Assembly: GCF_000407605.1 (NCBI RefSeq)
Contig: NZ_ASWO01000004.1
Span: forward strand, 24,070 to 88,069
Direction: 5' to 3'
Length of the DNA: 64,000 nucleotides
From: Enterococcus sulfureus ATCC 49903
GTDB lineage: Bacteria; Bacillota; Bacilli; Lactobacillales; Enterococcaceae
This document shows, one piece after another, positions 8,799 to 16,918 of this stretch. The translations under genes and the position numbers were made by a program. Numbering within the stretch: the first letter of the stretch is position 1; every line of letters begins with the position of its first letter. Below the pieces are notes generated by a model, which was not told the origin of the DNA, did no database searches, and was given only the letters and a program-made list of their open reading frames with translations.

Positions 8799-9758
8799 TT
8801 AGTCGATATATGAACGGATTTTTTCCGTATACGTACGAATCACTTCCGCAGAATGAGCAAATTGGGCTTGTTCTTCAGATGTCATATGCATTTCCAACAC
8901 ATCGAATACACCTTCACGGTTCAATACTACCGGAACACCTGCATAAATATCTTCTTCGTTATACTCCCCTTCAAGTAAAGTGGAAACGGGAATGATTGAA
9001 TTTTCATCAAACAAGATCGCTTTAATGATTCCCACACAAGCGGAGGCGATTCCGTAATACGTCGTCCCTTTGCGGTTATAGATCTCCCAACCTTCTTTAG
9101 TCGTCTTTGTCACAAGGTCAGCTAAATCAACTTCCCCTACGATCTCAGGATTATCTTTGATTACATCCAAAATCGGTTTTCCAGCTACAGTAACCGTTGA
9201 CCAAGGCACCATCAAGGAATCTCCGTGCTCACCCATCGCATAAGCATAAATACTACGTGGATCAACATCTACTAAATCAGCCACAAAGTTTTGCAAACGC
9301 GCTGAATCCACTGATGTACCTGTTCCGATCACTTGATTTTTTGGCAAGCCAGATAAACGATAGACTAGATAAGCCATCATATCTGCTGGATTGGATACAA
9401 CTAAAAAGATTCCATCAAATCCACTTTCCATCACCGGTTCCACAATCGATTTCACGATTTTAGCACTGAGATCTAACGTATCTAAACGTGTTTGTCCCGC
9501 TTTTGGTGGCGCTCCTGCTGTGATGACGATAATATCGACATCTTTACAATCCGCATAGGTCGCGGTTTTCACTTTGACATTACGGTCCAAATAACGAATC
9601 GAATTACGTAAATCACGGACTTCTCCTGCCGCTTTTTCTTCATTGATATCAATTAATAATACTTCGTCACATACTCCTTGTGTAATCAAGCTAAAGGCCG
9701 TGGATGAACCTACTAGTCCTGTACCCACGATGGCTACTTTTGATGGTTTAATATACAT
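8799..9758 (-). CDS. LDH/MDH-family L-2-hydroxyacid dehydrogenase with an altered specificity loop
   Basis: This 319-residue protein has the LDH fold. It contains the NAD motif VGTGLVGSS (11-19), the catalytic pair D151/R154 in GTSVDSARLQ, and the catalytic His178 in GEHGDS. Arg91 matches the mobile-loop arginine. The loop reads AGAPPKAGQTR. The residue that is Gln in lactate dehydrogenases (Q of NQKPGETR) and Arg in malate dehydrogenases is Pro85 here. The substrate may therefore be lactate or another 2-oxoacid. It follows a nitroreductase gene by 18 bases and is probably co-transcribed with it. Confidence 0.85.
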   Translation of the reverse strand: MYIKPSKVAIVGTGLVGSSTAFSLITQGVCDEVLLIDINEEKAAGEVRDLRNSIRYLDRNVKVKTATYADCKDVDIIVITAGAPPKAGQTRLDTLDLSAKIVKSIVEPVMESGFDGIFLVVSNPADMMAYLVYRLSGLPKNQVIGTGTSVDSARLQNFVADLVDVDPRSIYAYAMGEHGDSLMVPWSTVTVAGKPILDVIKDNPEIVGEVDLADLVTKTTKEGWEIYNRKGTTYYGIASACVGIIKAILFDENSIIPVSTLLEGEYNEEDIYAGVPVVLNREGVFDVLEMHMTSEEQAQFAHSAEVIRTYTEKIRSYID

Positions 9759-9776
9759 ACTGCTCCTCTTTTCTGA

Positions 9777-10517
9777 TTATTTATCTAGTTCAAATCCTTG
9801 TGCTTTTAAAAACTCTGCAATTTCTTGGCGACGTGTCACACTAAAAAATTCTGCCATTTTAGTAGAAAAGTCTGCTTGTTGTGCATTACTACTACGTTCT
9901 TGATAATAAGTCGTCAGTTGCGCATCATATTGAGAAAAATCTGTAAAGACTTCCTTAGGGTAATGATTTTCTGCAACTTGATTGGATCGGGGCATTCGTG
10001 GTTTGGTTTCGTTCTTATGAACAGGTACTCCAATCGTCATCCCAAATAAAGGCAGCGTGTGATCAGGCAATGCTAATAACTCTGCTACTTTAGGAATATC
10101 ATTGCGGATCCCTCCAATATAACAGATCCCTAGATCTAACGATTCAGCAGCCACTGCCATATTTTGAGCTGCAATCGTAGCGTCAACCACTGCGACAAGC
10201 AACGCTTCTGTATTACTTGCACCTTCAATTGATTGACCATTGTTTTTTAATAACATCGCATGACGATAAAGATCCGCTACAAAAACATAAAAAGTTCCCG
10301 TTTTTTCAACATATGCAGCACTATTTGTGATTTCAGCTAGTTGTTTACGTAAAGTAGGATCAGTAATCTCTAAAATCGAGAATGCTTGTACAAAATTAGA
10401 TGTAGATCCGCTTTGCGCTGCTTGGATCAATGCATCTTTTAGTTCATCGGATAACGGTGTATCCTCGAAAGCACGCACAGATACATGGGCTTTTAAATTC
10501 TGAATCGTTTCGTTCAT
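9777..10517 (-). CDS. NfsA-like NAD(P)H-dependent nitroreductase
   Basis: This 246-residue flavoprotein belongs to the nitroreductase family. It has the N-terminal VRAFEDTPLSDEL segment, the SGSTSNFVQAF FMN-contact region, and an LGICYIGGIRND stretch with the GMTIGVP turn typical of NfsA/FRP proteins. These enzymes reduce nitro compounds, quinones or flavins with two electrons. The start is ATG 10517, preceded by AAAGGAG; a longer in-frame ORF to 10580 lacks a ribosome site. It sits upstream of the LDH-like gene in one transcription unit. Confidence 0.87.
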   Translation of the reverse strand: MNETIQNLKAHVSVRAFEDTPLSDELKDALIQAAQSGSTSNFVQAFSILEITDPTLRKQLAEITNSAAYVEKTGTFYVFVADLYRHAMLLKNNGQSIEGASNTEALLVAVVDATIAAQNMAVAAESLDLGICYIGGIRNDIPKVAELLALPDHTLPLFGMTIGVPVHKNETKPRMPRSNQVAENHYPKEVFTDFSQYDAQLTTYYQERSSNAQQADFSTKMAEFFSVTRRQEIAEFLKAQGFELDK

Positions 10518-10811
10518 CTTGATTGAACTCCTTTTCGTTTTTTCAATTCTAGCATAGCATAAAACCCCTCTAGACAACATCTTGACGAATCTAAATTACA
10601 CAAGAAAAATAAGTTATACCTCCTATCTAAGTTTCCTCTTAAGATTCTTTTAATGAAATAGTTTCCTAATTTATCAACGTTTTAGACGCTTTTTTAGCTA
10701 TCTCGCTCTAAGAAAACGCTATTCTAACACTTCTGTTAGTTGATTCTATGGTTTTTTAAACGTAAAGACTGGATAATAGAGATATCAATTAAGTAAAGGG
10801 GTTTTTTACAA
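10518..10811. other. Divergent intergenic region
   Basis: This AT-rich stretch lies between the nitroreductase (minus) and yxeA-like (plus) genes. It must hold both promoters, but I could not choose convincing -35/-10 pairs. The yxeA-like gene has AAAGGGG about ten bases before its ATG. No further ORF or RNA is evident. Confidence 0.4.
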
Positions 10812-11198
10812 ATGAAAAAAATTATTGGGATTATCGTAATCGTAGCAGTCGTTGTAGTGGGATTCTTCGGCTTTCAATATTATCAAAATACGTATAACGG
10901 GCACGAAGCTTATGCAAAAGTCCCGACGACGGTTCCTGAAAAACATGAAACAAAAGATTCAAATGGAAAAGTTATAGGAAATTCTTATTCCTATGATTAT
11001 ACGTTCACCTTTGTTACACCTAAAGGCGAAAAAGTCGAAATGGATTATGAATTAAGCGGTGAAGATCCACAACCGTTGACACCAGGTGCGTATATTTCAG
11101 CAGAAATCAGTAAGACAAGAATCGTTAGTGGTCCAAATGATATCGAAAAATCAAAAATACCTCTTAAGTCCCTAGAGGTTTTAGAATCAATCAACTAA
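10812..11198 (+). CDS. YxeA-like (DUF1093) membrane-anchored protein
   Basis: This 128-residue protein has an N-terminal hydrophobic segment (residues 3-24) and a small extracytoplasmic beta-rich domain with SYSYDYTFTFVTPKGEK and PGAYISAEISKTRIV. It looks like the DUF1093/YxeA family. In Bacillus subtilis yxeA sits beside yxdLM, a BceAB-type peptide-sensing transporter, and the same gene types follow here. The function of YxeA is not established. The family call rests on pattern and context. Confidence 0.7.
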   Translation: MKKIIGIIVIVAVVVVGFFGFQYYQNTYNGHEAYAKVPTTVPEKHETKDSNGKVIGNSYSYDYTFTFVTPKGEKVEMDYELSGEDPQPLTPGAYISAEISKTRIVSGPNDIEKSKIPLKSLEVLESIN

Positions 11199-11213
11199 TA
11201 TAAAGAAGAAAAG

Positions 11214-11251
11214 ATCGATCGCAGAGTCTAAAAATACTCGCGATCGATTTT
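11214..11251 (+). terminator. Terminator or attenuator between yxeA-like gene and ABC genes
   Basis: A 9-bp stem (11214-11222 with 11240-11248) extended by GAGT/ACTC across one bulge is followed by a short TTTT. It could reduce read-through into the transporter genes. Confidence 0.6.
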
Positions 11252-11279
11252 AACTACAACTTACTTACAGGAGGAACTT

Positions 11280-12032
11280 ATGGAAACAATTGTTCAAGTA
11301 AAAGAAGTAACAAAGGTTTATGGGAAAAAAAATGAAAAACAAACACATGCATTACGTGGGATCGATTTTACAGTAGAAAAAGGTGAATTCGTTGGAATCA
11401 TGGGAGCATCTGGTTCTGGTAAATCAACATTATTGAATATTTTATCTACTTTAGATCAACCAACAGCTGGTCAAATCACGATCCATGATCGTAACTTGAC
11501 CTCATTAAAAGGCAATCAGTTAGCCGATTTTCGTGCCAAAGAAATTGGCTTTATCTTCCAAGAATTTAATTTACTAGAAACTATGACAGCTAGCGAAAAT
11601 ATCGCGATCCCGTTGTCGCTACAAGGTGTAAAACCTAAAGAAATCAAAGAACGGATCCAAACCGTTGCGACGCGACTAGGTATTACAGAGATCCTGACAC
11701 AATACCCTACTGAATTATCAGGAGGACAAAAACAACGGGTGGCTGCAGCACGTGCGTTGATCACGCAACCTGCGATCTTACTTGGCGATGAGCCAACCGG
11801 TGCGTTGGACTCAAAAAGCGCGAAAGATCTTCTGGACATGATGGAAGAATTGAATCAAAAAGATCAAGTATCGATCTTACTCGTAACACATGATCCTTTC
11901 TCTGCTAGTTATTGTAAACGAATTTTATTTATTAAAGATGGTGTCATCCACAAAGAAGTAACACGTGACGGAAAAACACGAAATCAATTTTACCAAGAGA
12001 TCTTGACCACTCTTGGAAATCTGGAACAGTAG
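11280..12032 (+). CDS. BceA/YxdL-type ABC transporter ATPase
   Basis: This 250-residue ABC ATPase has Walker A GASGSGKST (near residue 41), the Q-loop in FIFQEFNLL, signature LSGGQKQRVAAARAL, Walker B ILLGDEPTGALD and H-loop VTHD. The EFNLLETMTASENI stretch is characteristic of the MacB/BceA subfamily. It is followed 12 bases later by its 608-residue FtsX-type permease. In Firmicutes such modules sense or remove peptide antibiotics such as bacitracin or lantibiotics. The specificity here is unknown. Confidence 0.92.
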   Translation: METIVQVKEVTKVYGKKNEKQTHALRGIDFTVEKGEFVGIMGASGSGKSTLLNILSTLDQPTAGQITIHDRNLTSLKGNQLADFRAKEIGFIFQEFNLLETMTASENIAIPLSLQGVKPKEIKERIQTVATRLGITEILTQYPTELSGGQKQRVAAARALITQPAILLGDEPTGALDSKSAKDLLDMMEELNQKDQVSILLVTHDPFSASYCKRILFIKDGVIHKEVTRDGKTRNQFYQEILTTLGNLEQ

Positions 12033-12044
12033 GAGGAAATCAGT

Positions 12045-13871
12045 ATGATTTGGAAACTCTCTCTGACCGGTATGAAGACGCGTTTACGTGATTATATGAT
12101 TTTATTTTCTGGACTTGCGATTGCGGCGGCGATCTTTTATATGTTTGAAAGTCTAGCCACTAATAAAGAATTTCTTGAACACAGTAATACTGTAAGTGTC
12201 GTCGGTATCGTCTTTCATTTAGGTACAGTCTTATTAGGGATCATCACGTTTGTCTATATTCTGTACGCCAATTCCTTTTTAATGACCTTACGGCAAAAGA
12301 CGTATGCGATGTTGATGATGCTAGGCGCACGTACAAGTAAAATTGCGCAAATGATTTTTATTGAAACATTTGTTGCAGGGATCGCAGCCACAGTCGTTGG
12401 TATGGTGGTAGGTGTAGGATTAACGGCTTTAGTCAATCGGTTGCTCGTAAATCAAATGGGAATCGTAGTTAGTCATTACACACCATTTAACACCGCTGCA
12501 CTACTCGTTACATTGATCTTTTTTATCGCAGTCTTTTTGATTGCTTCGATGATCAATGCCTCTTCGATCGTGAAAAAATCGATTTTACAATTACTGAATG
12601 AACAAAAAACACCTACTCGGTTTAAACGCAATCCATTCTTACTATTTATTGAAACAATCATTGGTTTGCTTTCCTTAGCGATTGGCTACTATTTCTTAGC
12701 TGAAATCGTAAAATTCCAAATTATGGGATTAGCCATCGCTTTAGTAACAATTATCTTAGGAAGTTATTTAATCTTCCATTCGGTCGTGATTTTTGTTATT
12801 AGTTTATTGAAAAAATCTAATGCAGTCGTATTTAAAAAATTAAACAATTTCACACTTTCACAATTAAGTTTTCGTGTTCGTGATTTTACGCAGATTCTGT
12901 CTATGGTCTCGATTTTATTCGCACTAGCATTAGGTGCCTTGACTGTCGGACTGGGATTCCGCAATCAAATCATGACGTTTACGAATACGGCAGCAACATA
13001 TGATATTGTATTAAATAATGCTCAAAAAATCGATCAACAAAAAATCGACACATTAGATCCTACTTTAAATGTGACGTATGATCAAAAATACGATGACACA
13101 ACGATCTATTATATTAAAGAACAATTCGATCAACATCCATTTGAGCAAAAAGATCAATCTGTCTTTTTATCAGGTGAAGTTAATGATAAAACACTAAAAT
13201 ATGATGCTGCTAAAATGGAACAAGATGAACAAGCTCAAAAAGCCTTACAAGATCTTGAATTACCAGAACAAAAAGAAAAACAAATCAAGCTAATCAGTCA
13301 AGCCGACTTTGACACATTAGGTCTAGATGAGAGTCAGTTACAAGTGATCAATGTGACAGATTTTACAACGATCCTACCTCAAATCAAGACATTGATCGAA
13401 GAAAATGAAAAAAATAATCCTTCGTTAGGTGGTGCTGAAGGACAAAATAGTTTTTCTCAAAAATACTACGTGTACAACCTGTACAATACGTTCTTTTCGG
13501 GATTTGAATTTATGGGCTTCTTCCTAGGAATCGCCTTTTTAACGATGCTTGCTAGTTGCTTGATGTTTAAGATCTTATCTTCAGCTAATAGTGACGCCAT
13601 TCGTTATGAAATGCTTCGTAAGATCGGTACAAGACAAAGTCTATTAAAACGCGCGATTTTCAAAGAAATCGGCATCTTGTTCTTATTACCAGGTATTTTA
13701 GGAAGTATCCATGTATTATTTGGCTTACAAATGTTTAAAAACTTCCTTAGTCAGCCTTATCATAATATTTGGATTCCATTTACGATCTTTATCGTTCTTT
13801 ATGCCTTGTATTATTTTGCTACAATTTGGATCTACACTAGTATCGTGTTACCAAAAGAAAAACGCAATTAA
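12045..13871 (+). CDS. BceB/YxdM-type ABC transporter permease
   Basis: This 608-residue permease has roughly ten membrane segments. An N-terminal group of helices with the FtsX fold is followed by a large extracellular domain (about residues 310-470, rich in K, D and Q), then three C-terminal helices. The large loop between helices VII and VIII is the hallmark of BceB-type peptide-sensing permeases. The partner ATPase is directly upstream. No two-component system of the BceRS type is adjacent, so its regulator must be elsewhere or absent. Confidence 0.88.
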   Translation: MIWKLSLTGMKTRLRDYMILFSGLAIAAAIFYMFESLATNKEFLEHSNTVSVVGIVFHLGTVLLGIITFVYILYANSFLMTLRQKTYAMLMMLGARTSKIAQMIFIETFVAGIAATVVGMVVGVGLTALVNRLLVNQMGIVVSHYTPFNTAALLVTLIFFIAVFLIASMINASSIVKKSILQLLNEQKTPTRFKRNPFLLFIETIIGLLSLAIGYYFLAEIVKFQIMGLAIALVTIILGSYLIFHSVVIFVISLLKKSNAVVFKKLNNFTLSQLSFRVRDFTQILSMVSILFALALGALTVGLGFRNQIMTFTNTAATYDIVLNNAQKIDQQKIDTLDPTLNVTYDQKYDDTTIYYIKEQFDQHPFEQKDQSVFLSGEVNDKTLKYDAAKMEQDEQAQKALQDLELPEQKEKQIKLISQADFDTLGLDESQLQVINVTDFTTILPQIKTLIEENEKNNPSLGGAEGQNSFSQKYYVYNLYNTFFSGFEFMGFFLGIAFLTMLASCLMFKILSSANSDAIRYEMLRKIGTRQSLLKRAIFKEIGILFLLPGILGSIHVLFGLQMFKNFLSQPYHNIWIPFTIFIVLYALYYFATIWIYTSIVLPKEKRN

Positions 13872-13910
13872 AAAACATGATCTTACCTTAACGGGTAAGA
13901 TCATGTTTTT
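13871..13910. terminator. Bidirectional terminator overlapping the end of gadC
   Basis: A perfect 17-bp stem (13871-13887 with 13894-13910) has a 6-base loop flanked by A and T runs. The gadC stop codon lies in the loop, and its last codons (KHDLTR region) are encoded by one arm. Confidence 0.9.
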
Positions 13911-15306
13911 GTTTTTGAATATTTTTTATGGAATAGAAACGATAAAACACAAAAGGTAGTGCTAACGTCACAATAAAGCAAGTGGCCAATAATAATAGAT
14001 AAGAATGGCTGTCACTTTTAGCAATCGTCGTAGGGACAATAAATGCAGTAATGACTGCGCTGACTGAAATCAATAAGCCAAATCCAGCTACGATGATTTT
14101 CACCAATTTCCCTCCAGGAATTTGATAATCGCGTGGTAGATCTGCATGTTTTTTTAAAACAACAAAGTAGGCAATAAAAAACAAAATATACGCACTAAGA
14201 TAAATCAATACGGTCATTGAGATCGCCGCTTGAAAGGCGATCCCACCTGAACCACCTGATCCAAATGTCAATAACGCGGCCCAAATCGTCACGATGATGG
14301 CTTGGATCACTAAAATCTTCACTGGAACTTGATGTTGATTTTTTTGTGCTAGTCCTTTTGGTAATAGTCCTTTTGTCGCTGCAAATTGCAATCCCTCTGT
14401 AGGACTTACGATCCACGAACTAACTTGTGCAAAAATTCCAAATGAAATCAAAAAGCCAATAACGCGCACTCCCCAGCTTAGATGACCTGGTGAGAATAAT
14501 AATGTTGCAGTATCGACTACACCTTGATTAGAAGAGATGGTTCCTGTTAGTACCATAGACACGATACTGCCACCTAACGTACTCATAACGATTCCGACAA
14601 CGACCAATGCGATCAAAAGCTTAGGATAATTTTTTTGTGGGTTTTCTAATGATGAAAAATGAGGCGCTGAAGCTTCTACCCCCATATAGGCAAGGACAAA
14701 TGAAGTCAAAGCACCGATGTCTTTTGTCGTTGGGAAAAAAGGCACTTTCGTAAAATTCGTCGATAGGGTATGACCGTGCATGAAATACATGATCGTAAAC
14801 ACCGTCAATACCAATACAGGCAATACGATCCCAATCGAAAAGCCATATTTTGCCAACCGCGCCGTCATTTCTGTTCCTTTGAACTGTACTACTGTCAGAA
14901 CCCAGAAAATTAAAATCACTGCTAAAAATTTAACTAAAGGATTGCTATTCATTTCAGGGATATTTAACACATATGCAAGAGTTCCTACGATAAAATAAAT
15001 CATCGTCACAAATCCAACTGTAATTTGAAACCACTGAAAGAATAGTGCCGCAAACCCAAATTTTTCACCTAAAGGTTTTCCGACCCAACTATAGATTCCA
15101 CCTTCTTGATAGCCTTTGATCGTCGCAAGTTCTGCGGCGCATAAAGCTACGGGTAAAAACCATGTAATCCCACAAAGTAATAAGAAAAAAATCAAGGATT
15201 TACCCGACGCAGCAAACGTCGGGTACTCATAAACCGTAATAAATAACGAAGCGGTCATGGAAAAGAAAGCAAAACGTGACATCTTACCTGATTTTGTCTC
15301 GTTCAT
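13888..15306 (-). CDS. gadC: Glutamate:GABA antiporter GadC
   Basis: This 472-residue APC-superfamily transporter has about twelve membrane segments. It exchanges external glutamate for internal GABA, and with GadB this consumes a cytoplasmic proton per cycle. The N-terminal TASLFITVYEYPTFAASG and the helix with LAYMGVEASAPH are typical of GadC. It starts 14 bases after the gadB stop codon, in the order gadB-gadC. The C-terminal tail is short, and the final codons form part of a terminator. Its role in acid resistance follows from the pair. Confidence 0.93.
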   Translation of the reverse strand: MNETKSGKMSRFAFFSMTASLFITVYEYPTFAASGKSLIFFLLLCGITWFLPVALCAAELATIKGYQEGGIYSWVGKPLGEKFGFAALFFQWFQITVGFVTMIYFIVGTLAYVLNIPEMNSNPLVKFLAVILIFWVLTVVQFKGTEMTARLAKYGFSIGIVLPVLVLTVFTIMYFMHGHTLSTNFTKVPFFPTTKDIGALTSFVLAYMGVEASAPHFSSLENPQKNYPKLLIALVVVGIVMSTLGGSIVSMVLTGTISSNQGVVDTATLLFSPGHLSWGVRVIGFLISFGIFAQVSSWIVSPTEGLQFAATKGLLPKGLAQKNQHQVPVKILVIQAIIVTIWAALLTFGSGGSGGIAFQAAISMTVLIYLSAYILFFIAYFVVLKKHADLPRDYQIPGGKLVKIIVAGFGLLISVSAVITAFIVPTTIAKSDSHSYLLLLATCFIVTLALPFVFYRFYSIKNIQKQKHDLTR

Positions 15307-15320
15307 TATCGATCCACTCC

Positions 15321-16703
15321 TTAATGCGTAAAGCCATGAACGTGCGGTCCTTCATCAGCATGCATCGACACATTCGCTTTATCTAGTTCTGCTACAGCTG
15401 CTTTGATATCTTCAATCAATGCATTCGCCATATTCATTCCAAAGTCACCGCGACAAACAAATCGTTGAATCTCAACATTTTCTAAATCTTCAGGTAACGG
15501 ATACGCAGGTACTTGCCAGCCTTTCATTTGCAAGCGATCGGCTAAATCATAAAGATTCCAATTGACATTCGCATCATCTTTCAAACGATAACATACAATT
15601 GGTAAATTCTCGCCGTCATTATAGATTTCAAAAATATCAAAAGAATCGATCGCTTTCGCAATTTTCATTGCTACTTTTTGCGTGCGTAAGTGAATCTCAC
15701 GATATCCATCAAATCCAAACCGATAAAAATTATAGTACTGTCCTAAAATTTGGCTTGCACTACGTGAAAAGTTGATCGCCATCGTTGGCATTTCGCCACC
15801 TAGATAGCTAACATTGAAAATCAATTCTTCTGGTAAGAAATGACGGTCACGCCATAAAATCCAACCGACACCAGGATAGACTAATCCATACTTATGGCCA
15901 GAAGTGTTGATCGACACGACATTTTTCAAACGGAAATCCCACTCTAAATCTGGGAATACAAAGGGTGCAAACATCCCACCACTGGCCCCATCGACATGGA
16001 TGCCTAATTCACGGCCTGTTTCTTGGTTAAATGCTTCCACTTTATCATTTAACGCTTTGATGTCATCATATTTTCCAGTATAAGTGATTCCTAAAATCCC
16101 AACGATTCCGATCGTATACTCATCGACATAGTCCATGACTTTATCGACATCGATACTCATATGATTGACATCCATTGGTACAGTTCGCATATCGACATCC
16201 CAATAGACACAGAATTTTTCCCAACATACTTGATAACCTGATGAAATAATCAGATTCGGGCGCTGTTTTTGAATATCGATTCCACGTGCTTCTGCTTCTT
16301 TGCGCCATTTAAATTTCATCGCCATGCCACCTAGCATGCATGCTTCACTAGAACCTACTGTAGACGTTCCAATCAATTGTTTTTGATCGGGCGCATTCCA
16401 AAGATCCCCAATAATATTGACACAGGCTTCTTCGATTGCGGCTGTGCTTGGATATTCTGATTTGTCGATCGCATTTTTTTCAAATGTTTCTGCCATCAAT
16501 TTTTGAGCTTCTGGTTCCATATAAGTTTGGCAAAAAGTTGCCATATTTTGTCTAGCATTGCCCTCGTCGATCAATTGATCTTTAATTAAACGATAGGCTA
16601 ATGTCGCATTCACCGGTTCTTTACGTAGTTTATTCAAAATCACATTTTCACTTGCTTGAATTGAACCAAAAATTGGACTATTAATTGAAGTTTCTTCACT
16701 CAT
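15321..16703 (-). CDS. gadB: Glutamate decarboxylase GadB
   Basis: This 460-residue PLP enzyme converts glutamate to GABA and CO2. The PLP lysine lies in SINTSGHKYGLVYPG, and HVDGASGG supplies the Asp that pairs with the cofactor. The length matches bacterial GadB. The C-terminal ...HADEGPHVHGFTH carries His residues, one likely to close the active site at neutral pH as in E. coli GadB. The start has AGGAGG before ATG 16703. It heads a gadBC operon with a promoter at about 16799. Confidence 0.96.
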   Translation of the reverse strand: MSEETSINSPIFGSIQASENVILNKLRKEPVNATLAYRLIKDQLIDEGNARQNMATFCQTYMEPEAQKLMAETFEKNAIDKSEYPSTAAIEEACVNIIGDLWNAPDQKQLIGTSTVGSSEACMLGGMAMKFKWRKEAEARGIDIQKQRPNLIISSGYQVCWEKFCVYWDVDMRTVPMDVNHMSIDVDKVMDYVDEYTIGIVGILGITYTGKYDDIKALNDKVEAFNQETGRELGIHVDGASGGMFAPFVFPDLEWDFRLKNVVSINTSGHKYGLVYPGVGWILWRDRHFLPEELIFNVSYLGGEMPTMAINFSRSASQILGQYYNFYRFGFDGYREIHLRTQKVAMKIAKAIDSFDIFEIYNDGENLPIVCYRLKDDANVNWNLYDLADRLQMKGWQVPAYPLPEDLENVEIQRFVCRGDFGMNMANALIEDIKAAVAELDKANVSMHADEGPHVHGFTH

Positions 16704-16798
16704 TTACATTTCCTCCTAGTTGTTTTCAAATTAGTTTATGATGATGACCGCTCCCCACGACCAAAGTCCGAAGTATCCCATCTTTTATTGATATCTTC

Positions 16799-16823
16799 AT
16801 TATAGCGGATTTTGTGTACAAAA
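16799..16823 (-). promoter_or_regulatory. gadB -10 box with adjacent palindrome
   Basis: On the minus strand TATAAT (16799-16804) lies about 95 bases before the gadB ATG. Directly upstream is the perfect palindrome TTTTGTGTACAAAA (16810-16823), in the -35/-10 spacer, where a regulator could bind. The -35 box is weak, which would suit an activated promoter. Confidence 0.55.
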
Positions 16824-16878
16824 GAACGAACGAATGCCTTACATAAATGATAGCTTAAGTTATCTTATTTACGATTCA

Positions 16879-16914
16879 AAAACACCTCGACATCTTACGA
16901 TCTCAAGGTGTTTT
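16879..16914 (-). terminator. Terminator of oleate hydratase
   Basis: A 9-bp stem (16879-16887 with 16906-16914) with an 18-base loop and trailing T in the minus direction lies just after the stop codon. Confidence 0.65.
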
Positions 16915-16918
16915 GTAT

